Below, in pieces: positions 35,713 to 44,367 of a stretch of DNA of 44,664 bases. Numbering within the stretch: position 1 is the stretch's first letter; each line of letters begins with the position of its first letter. The stretch is from Chitinophaga pinensis (GTDB lineage: Bacteria > Bacteroidota > Bacteroidia > Chitinophagales > Chitinophagaceae). A model generated the notes under the pieces. It made no database searches. It saw only the letters and a list, made by a program, of their open reading frames with translations, and had not been told where the DNA came from. The stretch lies in the NCBI GenBank assembly GCA_945877085.1, contig CAMCQV010000005.1:1-44664 (forward strand), read 5' to 3'. The translations under genes and the position numbers were made by a program.

Positions 35713-36267
35713 TTAGTTGGTTTTAGCTAGTTGCTCCGCGCAAAAAGCATTGAATTCGTTTTTGATCGTTTCGGTTACAGGTTCGTTGATTTGTTTTTGG
35801 ATCAATTTATTGTTCTTGAAATCGATTGTAATATAATCGTCTTTAATCAACATATTATTGATTTCTGCCCATGGGTATAGTTTTTTTGGGAAGGTGTTCA
35901 CTAAGACACCAGCAGGGTCCACTGCTAATTCATATGGAAATTTCACTTGACGCTCAAAAAGCGCTGCAATAAGGAACACGCCAGCTATCAACAAAGCGTT
36001 TGGTAGTAGAAACCATCCCCAAGAAGCAAAAACCAAACCTAATCGGTAATAAGGGACGCCTCCTTTAATCTTTTGATAGACGCAAAATATCCACCAACTA
36101 GCCACCGAAGTCATGATGGCAATTAAAAGGGTAGGACTTGGATATAAACCCGCATAGAGTGCATAAGAAAGTGCCATTAAGGTGATCAAAAGCATCAATT
36201 GACTAACACGGTCTACGTTCTTAAAATCGGGACTTTTGCAAACAATGATATAGTCAAAAAGGCGCAT
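35713..36267 (-). CDS. Membrane protein of unknown function
   Basis: A 184-residue protein with about three to four hydrophobic helices between residues 22 and 103, then a soluble domain of about 75 residues (ELAVDPAGVLVNTFPKKLYPWAEIN...) that looks like a short PH-type strand pattern, facing the cytoplasm or periplasm. Family not recognised. First gene of a six-gene unit with radical SAM, EamA, TSUP, TonB-like and folC genes, all separated by 13 bases or fewer. Divergent from ccmE. No clear -7 box was found upstream. Confidence 0.75.
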   Translation of the reverse strand: MRLFDYIIVCKSPDFKNVDRVSQLMLLITLMALSYALYAGLYPSPTLLIAIMTSVASWWIFCVYQKIKGGVPYYRLGLVFASWGWFLLPNALLIAGVFLIAALFERQVKFPYELAVDPAGVLVNTFPKKLYPWAEINNMLIKDDYITIDFKNNKLIQKQINEPVTETIKNEFNAFCAEQLAKTN

Positions 36268-36319
36268 AATTGAAGTTTATGAGATGCGTAAAATTTGATG
36301 CAATTTAAGGCCATTTAGT

Positions 36320-36327
36320 TAACTTTG
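36320..36327 (+). promoter_or_regulatory. -7 promoter box of ccmE, suggesting a leaderless start
   Basis: TAACTTTG matches TAnnTTTG exactly and ends 4 bases before the ATG at 36332. A TTTG at 36294-36297, 22 bases upstream, could serve as the -33 element. Transcription would begin at or right next to the start codon. Confidence 0.6.
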
Positions 36328-36331
36328 CAGT

Positions 36332-36742
36332 ATGAAGAAAACACATCTTATTTTATTGGTCTTAATTGCTGCAGCAATTGTAGTGTTAATAAGCTATACA
36401 GGCGATTTAAGTAGCTATGAAACAGTTGCTTCTGCAAAGCAAAAAGAAGGGAAATATGTGAATTTGATCGTAAAAATGGATAAATCTGTACCTGTTCAAT
36501 ACGATCCAGTAAAAGATCCTAATCTCTTAAAATTTAATGTAGAAGATAGCTTGGGGGGTAAAATTGCAGTGGTTTATCGAAATACCATGCCCACAGATAT
36601 GGAGAAGTCTGAACGTTTGGTGTTGAAAGGACGTGTTCAGGGGGATGCTTTTGAGTGTAGCTCAATTGTGATGAAATGCCCTTCTAAATACAAGGACAAT
36701 CCAGATGCAATGAAAGAGCAACCGGTAACCATTACCAACTAA
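36332..36742 (+). CDS. ccmE: Cytochrome c maturation heme chaperone CcmE, Cys-type
   Basis: Periplasmic, membrane-anchored heme carrier of cytochrome c maturation (system I). It is 136 residues with an N-terminal anchor (about 5-22) and the OB-fold core ending VLKGRVQGDAFECSSIVMKCPSKY. In E. coli-type CcmE the heme is held by His in HxxxY. Here the aligned motif is C116-P-S-K-Y120, the CxxxY variant described in some sulfate reducers and archaea. ccmF follows 13 bases later. ccmA, ccmB, ccmC and ccmH are not in the window. Confidence 0.9.
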   Translation: MKKTHLILLVLIAAAIVVLISYTGDLSSYETVASAKQKEGKYVNLIVKMDKSVPVQYDPVKDPNLLKFNVEDSLGGKIAVVYRNTMPTDMEKSERLVLKGRVQGDAFECSSIVMKCPSKYKDNPDAMKEQPVTITN

Positions 36743-36755
36743 TCAAAATTACAAC

Positions 36756-39179
36756 ATGCAGTCAACTCAGTTTATTGGGGAACATTTGTTACCTGGTCAA
36801 ATAGGTTATTTTTTATCCATCTTATCTTTTGTAGCTTCTTTGGTGGCTACATTTTCATTTGCTAAAGCATTTTATGCCAAAGAGATGGTGGTGGAAGCAA
36901 GTTGGAAAAAATTAGCAAGAACGGCATTTTTGATTGAGGCATTGACAGTGGTTGGAAGTTTTGTGGTTTTATTTTATGTGATCTACAATCATTTGTTTGA
37001 ATATAAATATGCTTATACGCATAGTGATAAAAATTTACCATTTGAGTATTTATTAAGTTGTTTTTGGGAAGGACAGGAAGGCAGTTTTTTATTGTGGAGT
37101 TTTTGGCATGCATTCTTAGGTTTGATTTTGATAAAGACAGCCAAAGCACACGAAGCTGGTGTGATGATGGTGATTAGCTTTGCCCAGTTGATGCTCGCCT
37201 CCATGGTGATTGGCTTATATGTGTTTGATGTGAAAATTGGATCTAGTCCATTTATTTTATTGAGACATGAAATGAATTGGCCAATTTTGTCCAGACCAGA
37301 TTATGTGCAACTTTTAAAAGATGGTACAGGCTTAAATACATTATTACAGAATTACTGGATGGTCATTCATCCGCCTATTTTATTTTTAGGATTTGCTAGC
37401 ACGATTGTTCCATTTGCTTATGCTGTTGCTGGTTTATTAAAGAAGGAACATAATTGGGTTAAATCTGCTTTGCCTTGGGCTAATTTTTCGGCCGGTATTT
37501 TGGGTTTAGGAATTATGATGGGTGCTGCTTGGGCATATGAGAGTTTAACCTTTGGTGGATATTGGGCATGGGATCCAGTTGAGAACGCTTCTCTAGTGCC
37601 ATGGTTGACTTTGGTGGCTGGTATTCATACGGCCATGATTTATAATAAAACAGGTGCAAGTTTGAAAGCCACTTATTTATTCCTTGGCATTAGTTTCTTA
37701 TTAATTGTGTATTCTACTTTCTTAACTAGAAGTGGCATTTTGGGAGATACCTCTGTACATGCTTTCACTGATTTAGGTATGAATGGGCAGTTATTATTTT
37801 TCTTATTCATCTTTGTTATTCCATTCTTTGTGTTATATTTTGTGCGTTACAAACACATGCAAGAACCTGAGAAGGAAGATGCGATTGATAGCAGAGAATT
37901 TTGGATGTTGATTGGTTCTTTAGTCCTTGTGCTTTCTGCGGCGGTGATTATTATTAAGACTTCGACACCGGTATTCAATAAAATCTTCGATACTAAAATT
38001 GCACCACCAGAAGATCCAGAGTTTGCGCACAACCAGGTACAAATATTTGTGGCAATTATCATTGGTGCATTGACAGCAATTGGTCAGTTTTTGAAATACA
38101 AAACAACCCCTTTAGCTTATTTCAAAAAACAAATGATCTGGCCATCTATCATCACTATCATAATTAGTGCAGTTATTTTTATTTTTGTAGGTGTTGCTTA
38201 CCACGACAAAGGCGCTGGATTTTTAGGGGCTATTTACATTGCTATTGTAACTTCTGTTTTCGCAATCGTTGGTAATATTGCTTATTGGTCTGTGGTCCTA
38301 AAAGGAAAATTAAAATCAGCGAGTTCATCCATTGGACATATTGGATTTGGTTTGGTATTGGCAGGTATATTTATATCTTCTGCAAACAAAACCACTTTGA
38401 GCTACAATACAACAGGGATAAGTCCTTTAAGAGTAGACTCCACGCAAAAAAATAGTCCTGTAGGCGACCCAAGAGAAAACTTAACTTTATTTGAAACCAT
38501 TGAAACAGATATGGGCAAATACAATGTGACTTATGAAAGAGATACATTTGATGCGATTGGAAAAAGATATTTTGAATTGAATTTTAAGGAAAAGAAAACT
38601 GGAGAGACTTTTAAATTGTATCCAGATGTGTTAAAAAATAATAAAGGTATGGAGGGCTTCTCTGCCAATCCATCTTCGAAGCATTATTTACACAAAGATA
38701 TTTTTGTGTACGTGACTTCTTTCCAAGACCATACAGAGGAAGATACCACAAGTTTCAAGCCTATTAATATTACTGTAGGAGATTCTATTTTTTATAGCAA
38801 TGGTTATATTAAACTAGAGAAAGTGAATGTGAATCCTCCAGGTGACAGACCTGCTGGTGTGAATGAATTGAGATTACAATTGAATGTAGTTTCAAAAGAA
38901 GGTTTAAAATATGTCGCAGAACCTGGAATTTTATTAGAAGGTTTGAACCTCAATTCGAAAGTGGATACAGTAAAGGCGCAGAATTTAGTATTGAGTTTTA
39001 ATAAAGTGATTGACCAAGAAAAAGGCATTTTAGAAATAGGGGTGAAGGAGTCAACTGCTTTAACAAACCTCATTACTTTAAAAGTCTATGAGTTCCCTTG
39101 GATCAATTTATTATGGTTGGGTGTGATAGTGACGACCATTGGATTCATGATGGGGGCCTATTATCGATTTAAGAAATAG
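36756..39179 (+). CDS. ccmF: Cytochrome c biogenesis protein CcmF (heme lyase type)
   Basis: Large membrane protein that attaches heme to apocytochrome c, working with CcmE. At 807 residues it has many hydrophobic segments. The heme-binding tryptophan-rich WWD motif is seen in GGYWAWDPVENASLVPWL. Conserved heme-ligand histidine regions are NYWMVIHPPILF and GDTSVHAFTDLG. A long periplasmic loop (about 545-775) precedes the last helix, longer than average. Cotranscribed with ccmE. CcmH-like proteins are not adjacent. Confidence 0.94.
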   Translation: MQSTQFIGEHLLPGQIGYFLSILSFVASLVATFSFAKAFYAKEMVVEASWKKLARTAFLIEALTVVGSFVVLFYVIYNHLFEYKYAYTHSDKNLPFEYLLSCFWEGQEGSFLLWSFWHAFLGLILIKTAKAHEAGVMMVISFAQLMLASMVIGLYVFDVKIGSSPFILLRHEMNWPILSRPDYVQLLKDGTGLNTLLQNYWMVIHPPILFLGFASTIVPFAYAVAGLLKKEHNWVKSALPWANFSAGILGLGIMMGAAWAYESLTFGGYWAWDPVENASLVPWLTLVAGIHTAMIYNKTGASLKATYLFLGISFLLIVYSTFLTRSGILGDTSVHAFTDLGMNGQLLFFLFIFVIPFFVLYFVRYKHMQEPEKEDAIDSREFWMLIGSLVLVLSAAVIIIKTSTPVFNKIFDTKIAPPEDPEFAHNQVQIFVAIIIGALTAIGQFLKYKTTPLAYFKKQMIWPSIITIIISAVIFIFVGVAYHDKGAGFLGAIYIAIVTSVFAIVGNIAYWSVVLKGKLKSASSSIGHIGFGLVLAGIFISSANKTTLSYNTTGISPLRVDSTQKNSPVGDPRENLTLFETIETDMGKYNVTYERDTFDAIGKRYFELNFKEKKTGETFKLYPDVLKNNKGMEGFSANPSSKHYLHKDIFVYVTSFQDHTEEDTTSFKPINITVGDSIFYSNGYIKLEKVNVNPPGDRPAGVNELRLQLNVVSKEGLKYVAEPGILLEGLNLNSKVDTVKAQNLVLSFNKVIDQEKGILEIGVKESTALTNLITLKVYEFPWINLLWLGVIVTTIGFMMGAYYRFKK

Positions 39180-39212
39180 GGTTACTTTTTGTATATTAGT
39201 GTATCAATGCAT

Positions 39213-39821
39213 ATGAGAACCATCTTTTGTATACTACTATTTGTAATGACAACGAGCTTGCCAAATCAGCTTTTTGCACAGACGAGTCAGTATGATACAG
39301 TTAGAGTGGAAGCTTATATTACGCCAGAGGGTGACACGATTCCTCAATCTTGGTTGCCTACGGTCTTAGTGTCTGCAGTTCAAACGAATGCTTTAAGAAA
39401 CTACTGGAAAAATTGGACAAGATTGCGCAATGCGGTGTATGTGACTTATCCTTATGCTGTAACAGCAAGTAAAGTTATACGATCAGTGAACGCACAATTA
39501 GCCAATGTGCAGGATGAAAAATTAAGAAAGCAAATTATTAAGTCTAGAGAGAAAGAATTGAAAAGAGACTTTGCTGATAAAGTGACCAATCTGTCTGTTT
39601 ATCAGGGGAAGGTCCTCATGAAATTAATCAATCGTGAAACTGGGAACAATTGTTATCAATTAATCAAAGAATATAAAGGGGGATTGAATGCTGGCTTATG
39701 GCAAACTGTTGCCTTTGTCTTTGGAAGTAGTTTAAAGCAACCCTATAACCCTAATGGGGAAGACCAAGAGATTGAAAAATTGGTCTTAGAAGTACAAAAA
39801 GTATACGGTACCAAGGGCTAA
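39213..39821 (+). CDS. DUF4294 family secreted protein
   Basis: A 202-residue protein with a signal peptide (TIFCILLFVMTTSLPNQLFAQ) and a mature part that begins with DTVRVEAYITPEGDTIPQSWLPTV, followed by helical segments such as NYWKNWTRLRNAVYVTYPYA that are typical of DUF4294. Function unknown; the family is confined largely to Bacteroidota. The reading frame opens at a TTG at 39189. I chose the ATG at 39213, directly before the signal peptide; ATG at 39207 is equally possible. It follows ccmF by 33 bases and is likely cotranscribed. Confidence 0.82.
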   Translation: MRTIFCILLFVMTTSLPNQLFAQTSQYDTVRVEAYITPEGDTIPQSWLPTVLVSAVQTNALRNYWKNWTRLRNAVYVTYPYAVTASKVIRSVNAQLANVQDEKLRKQIIKSREKELKRDFADKVTNLSVYQGKVLMKLINRETGNNCYQLIKEYKGGLNAGLWQTVAFVFGSSLKQPYNPNGEDQEIEKLVLEVQKVYGTKG

Positions 39822-39864
39822 TACAGCATACTAAAATGCGATAGGTTTTTGGGGTAGGTTTTTG

Positions 39865-39872
39865 TACCTTTA
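39865..39872 (+). promoter_or_regulatory. Possible -7 box of glnS
   Basis: TACCTTTA is one base off TAnnTTTG, 19 bases before the ATG at 39892. It sits inside a longer in-frame reading that opens with TTG at 39862 and supports the later ATG. Confidence 0.4.
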
Positions 39873-39891
39873 CCCGAATAGATACTATCCT

Positions 39892-41550
39892 ATGAGCGAC
39901 GAAAAAAGTTTAAATTTTATTGAAGAAATTATTTCCCAAGACCTAGCAACTGGGAAACATAAAAGTATATTGACTAGGTTCCCTCCAGAACCAAATGGTT
40001 ATTTACATATTGGTCATGCAAAAAGTATTTGTTTAAATTTTGGGCTTGCTGAAACTTTTGGTGGTGCCACGAATTTAAGATTTGATGATACCAATCCAGT
40101 GACAGAAGACACTGAATATGTAGAAAGCATCAAGGCCGATTTAAAATGGTTGGGTTTCAATTGGATTAAAGAATGTTATGCCTCAGATTATTTTGATCAA
40201 TTGTATGCTTTTGCTGTACAATTAATCGAAAAAGGATTGGCTTATGTGGATGATAGTTCTGCCGAGGCAATTGCACAACAAAAAGGAACACCCACACAGC
40301 CTGGAACAGGAAATGCATTCAGAGAAAGAAGCATACAAGAGAACTTAACCTTGTTTGCGGAAATGAAAGCAGGGAAGTACAATGATGGCGAAAAAGTATT
40401 GCGTGCTAAAATTGATTTAGCAAGTCCAAATATGCATATGCGTGATCCGCTTTTATATAGAATTAAAAAAGCACATCACCACCGCACTGGAGACCAATGG
40501 TGTATTTATCCAATGTATGATTTTGCGCATGGACAAAGTGATTCTATCGAAAATATCACCCATTCTATTTGTACACTAGAATTTATCCCACACAGGGCTT
40601 TATATGATTGGTGTATCGAACAATTAGGCATCTTCCCATCCCATCAATATGAATTTGCGCGTTTGAATATGACGTATACGGTCATGAGTAAGCGTAAATT
40701 ATTACAGTTGGTGCAAGAAGGGCATGTGCAGAGTTGGGATGATCCAAGAATGCCAACCATTAGTGGTATGCGCAGAAGGGGTTATACTGCAGAAAGTATC
40801 CGTGATTTTTGTGATCGTATTGGTATCGCTAAAAGAGAAAATATCATTGACTTTAGCTTACTAGAGTTTTGTGTTCGTGAGCATTTAAATAAAATTGCAC
40901 AAAGAAGAATGGTGGTGACTGACCCCATTAAATTGGTCATTACCAACTATGAGCAAGCCGAAGAAATATTAGATTCAGAAAACAATCCAGAAGATCCGAA
41001 TGGTGGCACAAGACCTGTTCCTTTTAGTAAGGAATTATGGATTCAAGCAGATGATTTTATGGAGGTCCCAACTAAGAAATATTTTAGGTTAGGCCCAGGA
41101 TTGTCTGTAAGATTAAAGAGTGCCTATATTATTGAATGCGAAAGTTTTGATAAAGATGCAGAGGGAAAAGTGACCACCGTGTATGCAAAATATTTCCCTA
41201 ATTCTAAATCGGGTTCAGATACATCGGGTATTCATGTGAAAGGTACCTTACATTGGGTAAGCGCTAAGCATGCGATTCCGGTTGAATTAAACGAGTATGA
41301 TCGTTTATTCAATGTGGAAGATCCAAGCAGTGCAGAAGGTGATTTTAAGTCTTATATCAATCCGCATTCATTGCATACTGTAACCACTGCATGGGGTGAA
41401 CCAGCATTGTTGAATGATCCATTAGATGCACGTTTCCAATTTTTAAGAAAGGGCTATTTTTATCAGGATACCAATAGTACAAAAGACAAATTGGTATTCA
41501 ATAGAACAGTGACCCTTAAAGATACTTGGGCTAAGGAACAAAAGAAATAA
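39892..41550 (+). CDS. glnS: Glutaminyl-tRNA synthetase
   Basis: Class I synthetase that charges tRNA-Gln. It is 552 residues, close to E. coli GlnS. The HIGH motif reads HIGH at 39-42 (PPEPNGYLHIGHAK), and the KMSKS loop reads VMSKRK at about 264-269. The catalytic core is followed by the two beta-barrel anticodon-binding domains (for example RNMTV-type segment FNRTVTLKDTW at the end). Its presence implies direct charging of glutamine rather than the GatCAB route for tRNA-Gln. A -7-like box supports the chosen start. Confidence 0.97.
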   Translation: MSDEKSLNFIEEIISQDLATGKHKSILTRFPPEPNGYLHIGHAKSICLNFGLAETFGGATNLRFDDTNPVTEDTEYVESIKADLKWLGFNWIKECYASDYFDQLYAFAVQLIEKGLAYVDDSSAEAIAQQKGTPTQPGTGNAFRERSIQENLTLFAEMKAGKYNDGEKVLRAKIDLASPNMHMRDPLLYRIKKAHHHRTGDQWCIYPMYDFAHGQSDSIENITHSICTLEFIPHRALYDWCIEQLGIFPSHQYEFARLNMTYTVMSKRKLLQLVQEGHVQSWDDPRMPTISGMRRRGYTAESIRDFCDRIGIAKRENIIDFSLLEFCVREHLNKIAQRRMVVTDPIKLVITNYEQAEEILDSENNPEDPNGGTRPVPFSKELWIQADDFMEVPTKKYFRLGPGLSVRLKSAYIIECESFDKDAEGKVTTVYAKYFPNSKSGSDTSGIHVKGTLHWVSAKHAIPVELNEYDRLFNVEDPSSAEGDFKSYINPHSLHTVTTAWGEPALLNDPLDARFQFLRKGYFYQDTNSTKDKLVFNRTVTLKDTWAKEQKK

Positions 41551-41561
41551 TACAAACAGCA

Positions 41562-42959
41562 ATGATGTTATTGGACTTGGAACTTTTTAAAAGCCATTGG
41601 GCAAATACTTTTCCAGGTATCACTACCCACAACACGCATTTTATTATTGCAGTGAGTGGAGGGGTAGATAGTATTGTGCTTACTGCTTTGATGCAACAGA
41701 TGGGTGCGAATTGTTCTATAGCGCACGCAAATTTTCAATTAAGAGGTGCAGAAAGCAATCGAGACGAAAGTTTTGTGCAAACATTTGCTACAAAAATGGG
41801 TATGCCGTTTTTGACAAAACGATTCGATACTTTGGCCTTTGCTGAACAATATAAAATGGGCATCCAACTGGCTGCAAGGGAAATCAGATACGCTTGGTTT
41901 GAAACATTGATGAAGGAAATGGATGTTCAAGCGAACGATAAAGTGGTTTTGCTTACCGCACACCATGCAGATGACCAAGTAGAAACAGTATTGATGCAGT
42001 TTTTTAGAGGCACAGGATTACATGGGTTAACTGGTATACCAGCCATGAGGACACATCAACAAAATCCACTCGCTACAGATCATATCCATTTAATAAGACC
42101 GTTACTGCCCTTTAGTAAAGCAAGCATCAAAGATTTTGCTAAATTAAATGGGCTGGAGTTTGTAGAAGATAGTTCTAATTTAAAAAATGATTACACCAGA
42201 AATTTAATTCGCAATCAGTTGATACCACAAATGGAAACAATTTATCCAAATGTGAATCAACAAATACTAGATACCATTACGAGGTTAAAAGAAGCAGAAG
42301 ACATTGTAGATACTACTGTGTCCGCTTTTTGGAAAAAGCATATCAGTTTCCCAAAGGGGATACCAACAATTAAACTAGCTACATGGAATCAATTGAAAGG
42401 CAATACAACTTATATCTGGGGATTGGTGCAAGGATATGGATTTAAAGCCACCCAATTAAAAGAGATTCATAAAATAGTAGGAGCTACTAAGGGTGCCTAT
42501 ATTGCTTCTGCATCCCATCGTATAATCAAATGGGATGACTCCATTCAAATTGTATCTAACCAAGAAGATAAAGTATATGATACGATATCAAAAGACCAGG
42601 AAGTATTAGATACCTTATTTGGAAAATTTCAATTGGAATGGATTGACAAGATGGAGGAATTGAAAGTAGATACGAGTGCGAATATGGCTTATTTAGATGC
42701 TGATCAATTAAGTTGGCCATTATTAAATAGATCATGGGTAGCGACAGATTATTTTTATCCATTAGGGATGCGTAAAAAAAAGAAGCTGAATCATTTTTTA
42801 GGTAGCTTAAAATTAAGTCCAGCAATTAAAGCTATGACAACTCTGCTCTGTTCAGATAGTAAAATTGCATGGGTAGTAGGACAAAGAATTGACGAGCGTT
42901 TTAAAATTACACCTAGTACTAAGCGTGTTTTAAAAATTACATTCCTAAGTAAATCCTAA
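41562..42959 (+). CDS. tilS: tRNA(Ile)-lysidine synthase
   Basis: N-type ATP pyrophosphatase that turns C34 of tRNA-Ile2 into lysidine, so that it reads AUA. It is 465 residues. The PP-loop is VSGGVDSIV (SGGVDS at 32-37), followed by LTAHHADDQVETVLMQFFRGTG, which is specific to TilS, and DSSNLKNDYTRNLIRNQLIP. C-terminal substrate-binding domains follow. A second ATG one codon later is possible. It follows glnS by 11 bases and is probably cotranscribed. Its last 23 bases overlap the convergent rhomboid gene. Confidence 0.96.
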   Translation: MMLLDLELFKSHWANTFPGITTHNTHFIIAVSGGVDSIVLTALMQQMGANCSIAHANFQLRGAESNRDESFVQTFATKMGMPFLTKRFDTLAFAEQYKMGIQLAAREIRYAWFETLMKEMDVQANDKVVLLTAHHADDQVETVLMQFFRGTGLHGLTGIPAMRTHQQNPLATDHIHLIRPLLPFSKASIKDFAKLNGLEFVEDSSNLKNDYTRNLIRNQLIPQMETIYPNVNQQILDTITRLKEAEDIVDTTVSAFWKKHISFPKGIPTIKLATWNQLKGNTTYIWGLVQGYGFKATQLKEIHKIVGATKGAYIASASHRIIKWDDSIQIVSNQEDKVYDTISKDQEVLDTLFGKFQLEWIDKMEELKVDTSANMAYLDADQLSWPLLNRSWVATDYFYPLGMRKKKKLNHFLGSLKLSPAIKAMTTLLCSDSKIAWVVGQRIDERFKITPSTKRVLKITFLSKS

Positions 42960-43575
42960 TTTGCTCTACAAAGCTTGCAACCACATTAAACTGTGCAATA
43001 AAGTAAGCAGCCACAATCAAGAATACTACACCGTAAATGGAACCCCAAAGATGCGCACTGTGGTTAATACCACCTTGTCCTTGCTTGGCTAAATAAGCAG
43101 TAATGCCTAAGTAAATTGGCCCAAATATAAAACCAGGAATGATTGGCGGGATAATGAAAAAGCCAATTTGAATAGTGGGCATTAAAAAGATGCCTGCAAA
43201 TACAATCGCAGACACTGCACCTGATGCACCCAAACTATTGTAATTATAACGGTCTTTTTGTTGTAGGTAAGTTGGAATTAAACAAACAGCTAAGGACGAT
43301 AAGTATAAAAATAAATAAAGCAACTTACCATTTTGACCAAATAGCATATTAAAGTATTGCTCTACATAATCTCCAAACATATAGAAGGAGAACATATTAA
43401 ATGCAAGGTGCATAAAATCCGCGTGGATGAATCCACAACTAATAAAACGATACCATTCATTGCTTCTGCCTACGGAATAGGGGTGGAAAATCAATTTGTC
43501 CATGAGTTCGGCATTGTAAAATGCTAATACAGATACAATGACGGTGACTACAGTGATATATAAAGTGATGCTCAT
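42937..43575 (-). CDS. Rhomboid family intramembrane serine protease
   Basis: Cleaves membrane-spanning substrates within the inner membrane. It is 212 residues with about six helices. The catalytic dyad is Ser119 in NSLGASGAVSA and His175 in NHSAHLWGSIYG. The early motif HADFMHLAFNM (51-61) matches the family. No cytosolic extra domain. Its start overlaps the stop of rlmH by one base, so it is translated after rlmH in the same unit. The 3' end overlaps tilS in convergent orientation. Confidence 0.93.
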   Translation of the reverse strand: MSITLYITVVTVIVSVLAFYNAELMDKLIFHPYSVGRSNEWYRFISCGFIHADFMHLAFNMFSFYMFGDYVEQYFNMLFGQNGKLLYLFLYLSSLAVCLIPTYLQQKDRYNYNSLGASGAVSAIVFAGIFLMPTIQIGFFIIPPIIPGFIFGPIYLGITAYLAKQGQGGINHSAHLWGSIYGVVFLIVAAYFIAQFNVVASFVEQIRIYLGM

Positions 43576-44039
43576 TATTCGTGGTGGTATTTTTCGTTGG
43601 CTAAGATACTACATGCGCGGTAGATTTGTTCTGCAAGCATCAATCGAACCAACATATGTGGAAAGACAAGTTCTGAAATGCTCCAAGTGAAATTGGCTCT
43701 TTGCTGGATGGTTTCATCTACACCATAAGCGCCACCTATTAAGAATATGATTTTCTGAGCGCTTTGGTTGGCCTTTTGCTGTATTAAATTGGCTAGGCCA
43801 GGGGAGCTCAACATTTTACCTTTTTCGTCTAATAGAATTAATACATCGGTTGCTGCCATTGCCTTTAAAATACTTGCCGCTTCTGCTTTTTTAATTTGTG
43901 CAGGCTCGGTTAATTTGGATGGGGTAATCAATTGCCAGTCGATAGGATAGTAATGCCCAATTCTTTTTGTGAATTGTTCCACGCCTTCTTTGATATAGGA
44001 CTCGTTGGCTTTGCCAACGGAAAAAATGGAGAGTTTCAT
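43575..44039 (-). CDS. rlmH: 23S rRNA (pseudouridine1915-N3)-methyltransferase RlmH
   Basis: SPOUT-fold methyltransferase that modifies pseudouridine 1915 in helix 69 of 23S rRNA. It is 154 residues, the standard length. The glycine-rich SAM loop FLIGGAYGVDE and the C-terminal block PHMLVRLMLAEQIYRACSIL with closing YHHE are diagnostic. It overlaps the rhomboid gene by one base. It starts 1 base after the mazF stop, so the toxin unit may read through into it. Confidence 0.96.
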   Translation of the reverse strand: MKLSIFSVGKANESYIKEGVEQFTKRIGHYYPIDWQLITPSKLTEPAQIKKAEAASILKAMAATDVLILLDEKGKMLSSPGLANLIQQKANQSAQKIIFLIGGAYGVDETIQQRANFTWSISELVFPHMLVRLMLAEQIYRACSILANEKYHHE

Positions 44040-44040
44040 T

Positions 44041-44367
44041 TTATTTAAAATAAATTTTAATCATTTCATATATTTTTTTACTTGTCGCATCGTCAATGGT
44101 GCCAAGCTTTTTAACAAGTCTAATTTTATCTACTGTTCTTATTTGGTCTATTACAATTTGCCCATGCTTATTTTGAAATGTACAGTTGATTCTCGAAGGA
44201 AAATCTTTTAATGTAGAAGTAAGGGGTATAATCACCACACTTTTTTTATGCTTATTTGACACATCTGGTGAAACAATAATGCAAGGCCTTGTTTTATTTA
44301 TTTCACTACCTAGTGTTGGCTCTAGTGTGGTCATCCAAACTTCGTTCTTTAAAACTACCATGTCCAA
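44041..44367 (-). CDS. mazF: MazF/PemK-family toxin, likely mRNA endonuclease
   Basis: A 108-residue PemK-like beta-barrel protein. Family segments are GSEINKTRPCIIVSPD, with the conserved Arg after the first strand, VVIIPLTSTLKDFPSRI and GQIVIDQIRTVDKIRLVKKLG. MazF toxins cut mRNA at short specific sequences and stop growth unless bound by their antitoxin. A start at the third codon (MVVLKNEVW) fits the family equally well. The gene overlaps the antitoxin gene by 13 bases, the usual toxin-antitoxin coupling. Recognition sequence cannot be predicted. Confidence 0.9.
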   Translation of the reverse strand: MDMVVLKNEVWMTTLEPTLGSEINKTRPCIIVSPDVSNKHKKSVVIIPLTSTLKDFPSRINCTFQNKHGQIVIDQIRTVDKIRLVKKLGTIDDATSKKIYEMIKIYFK

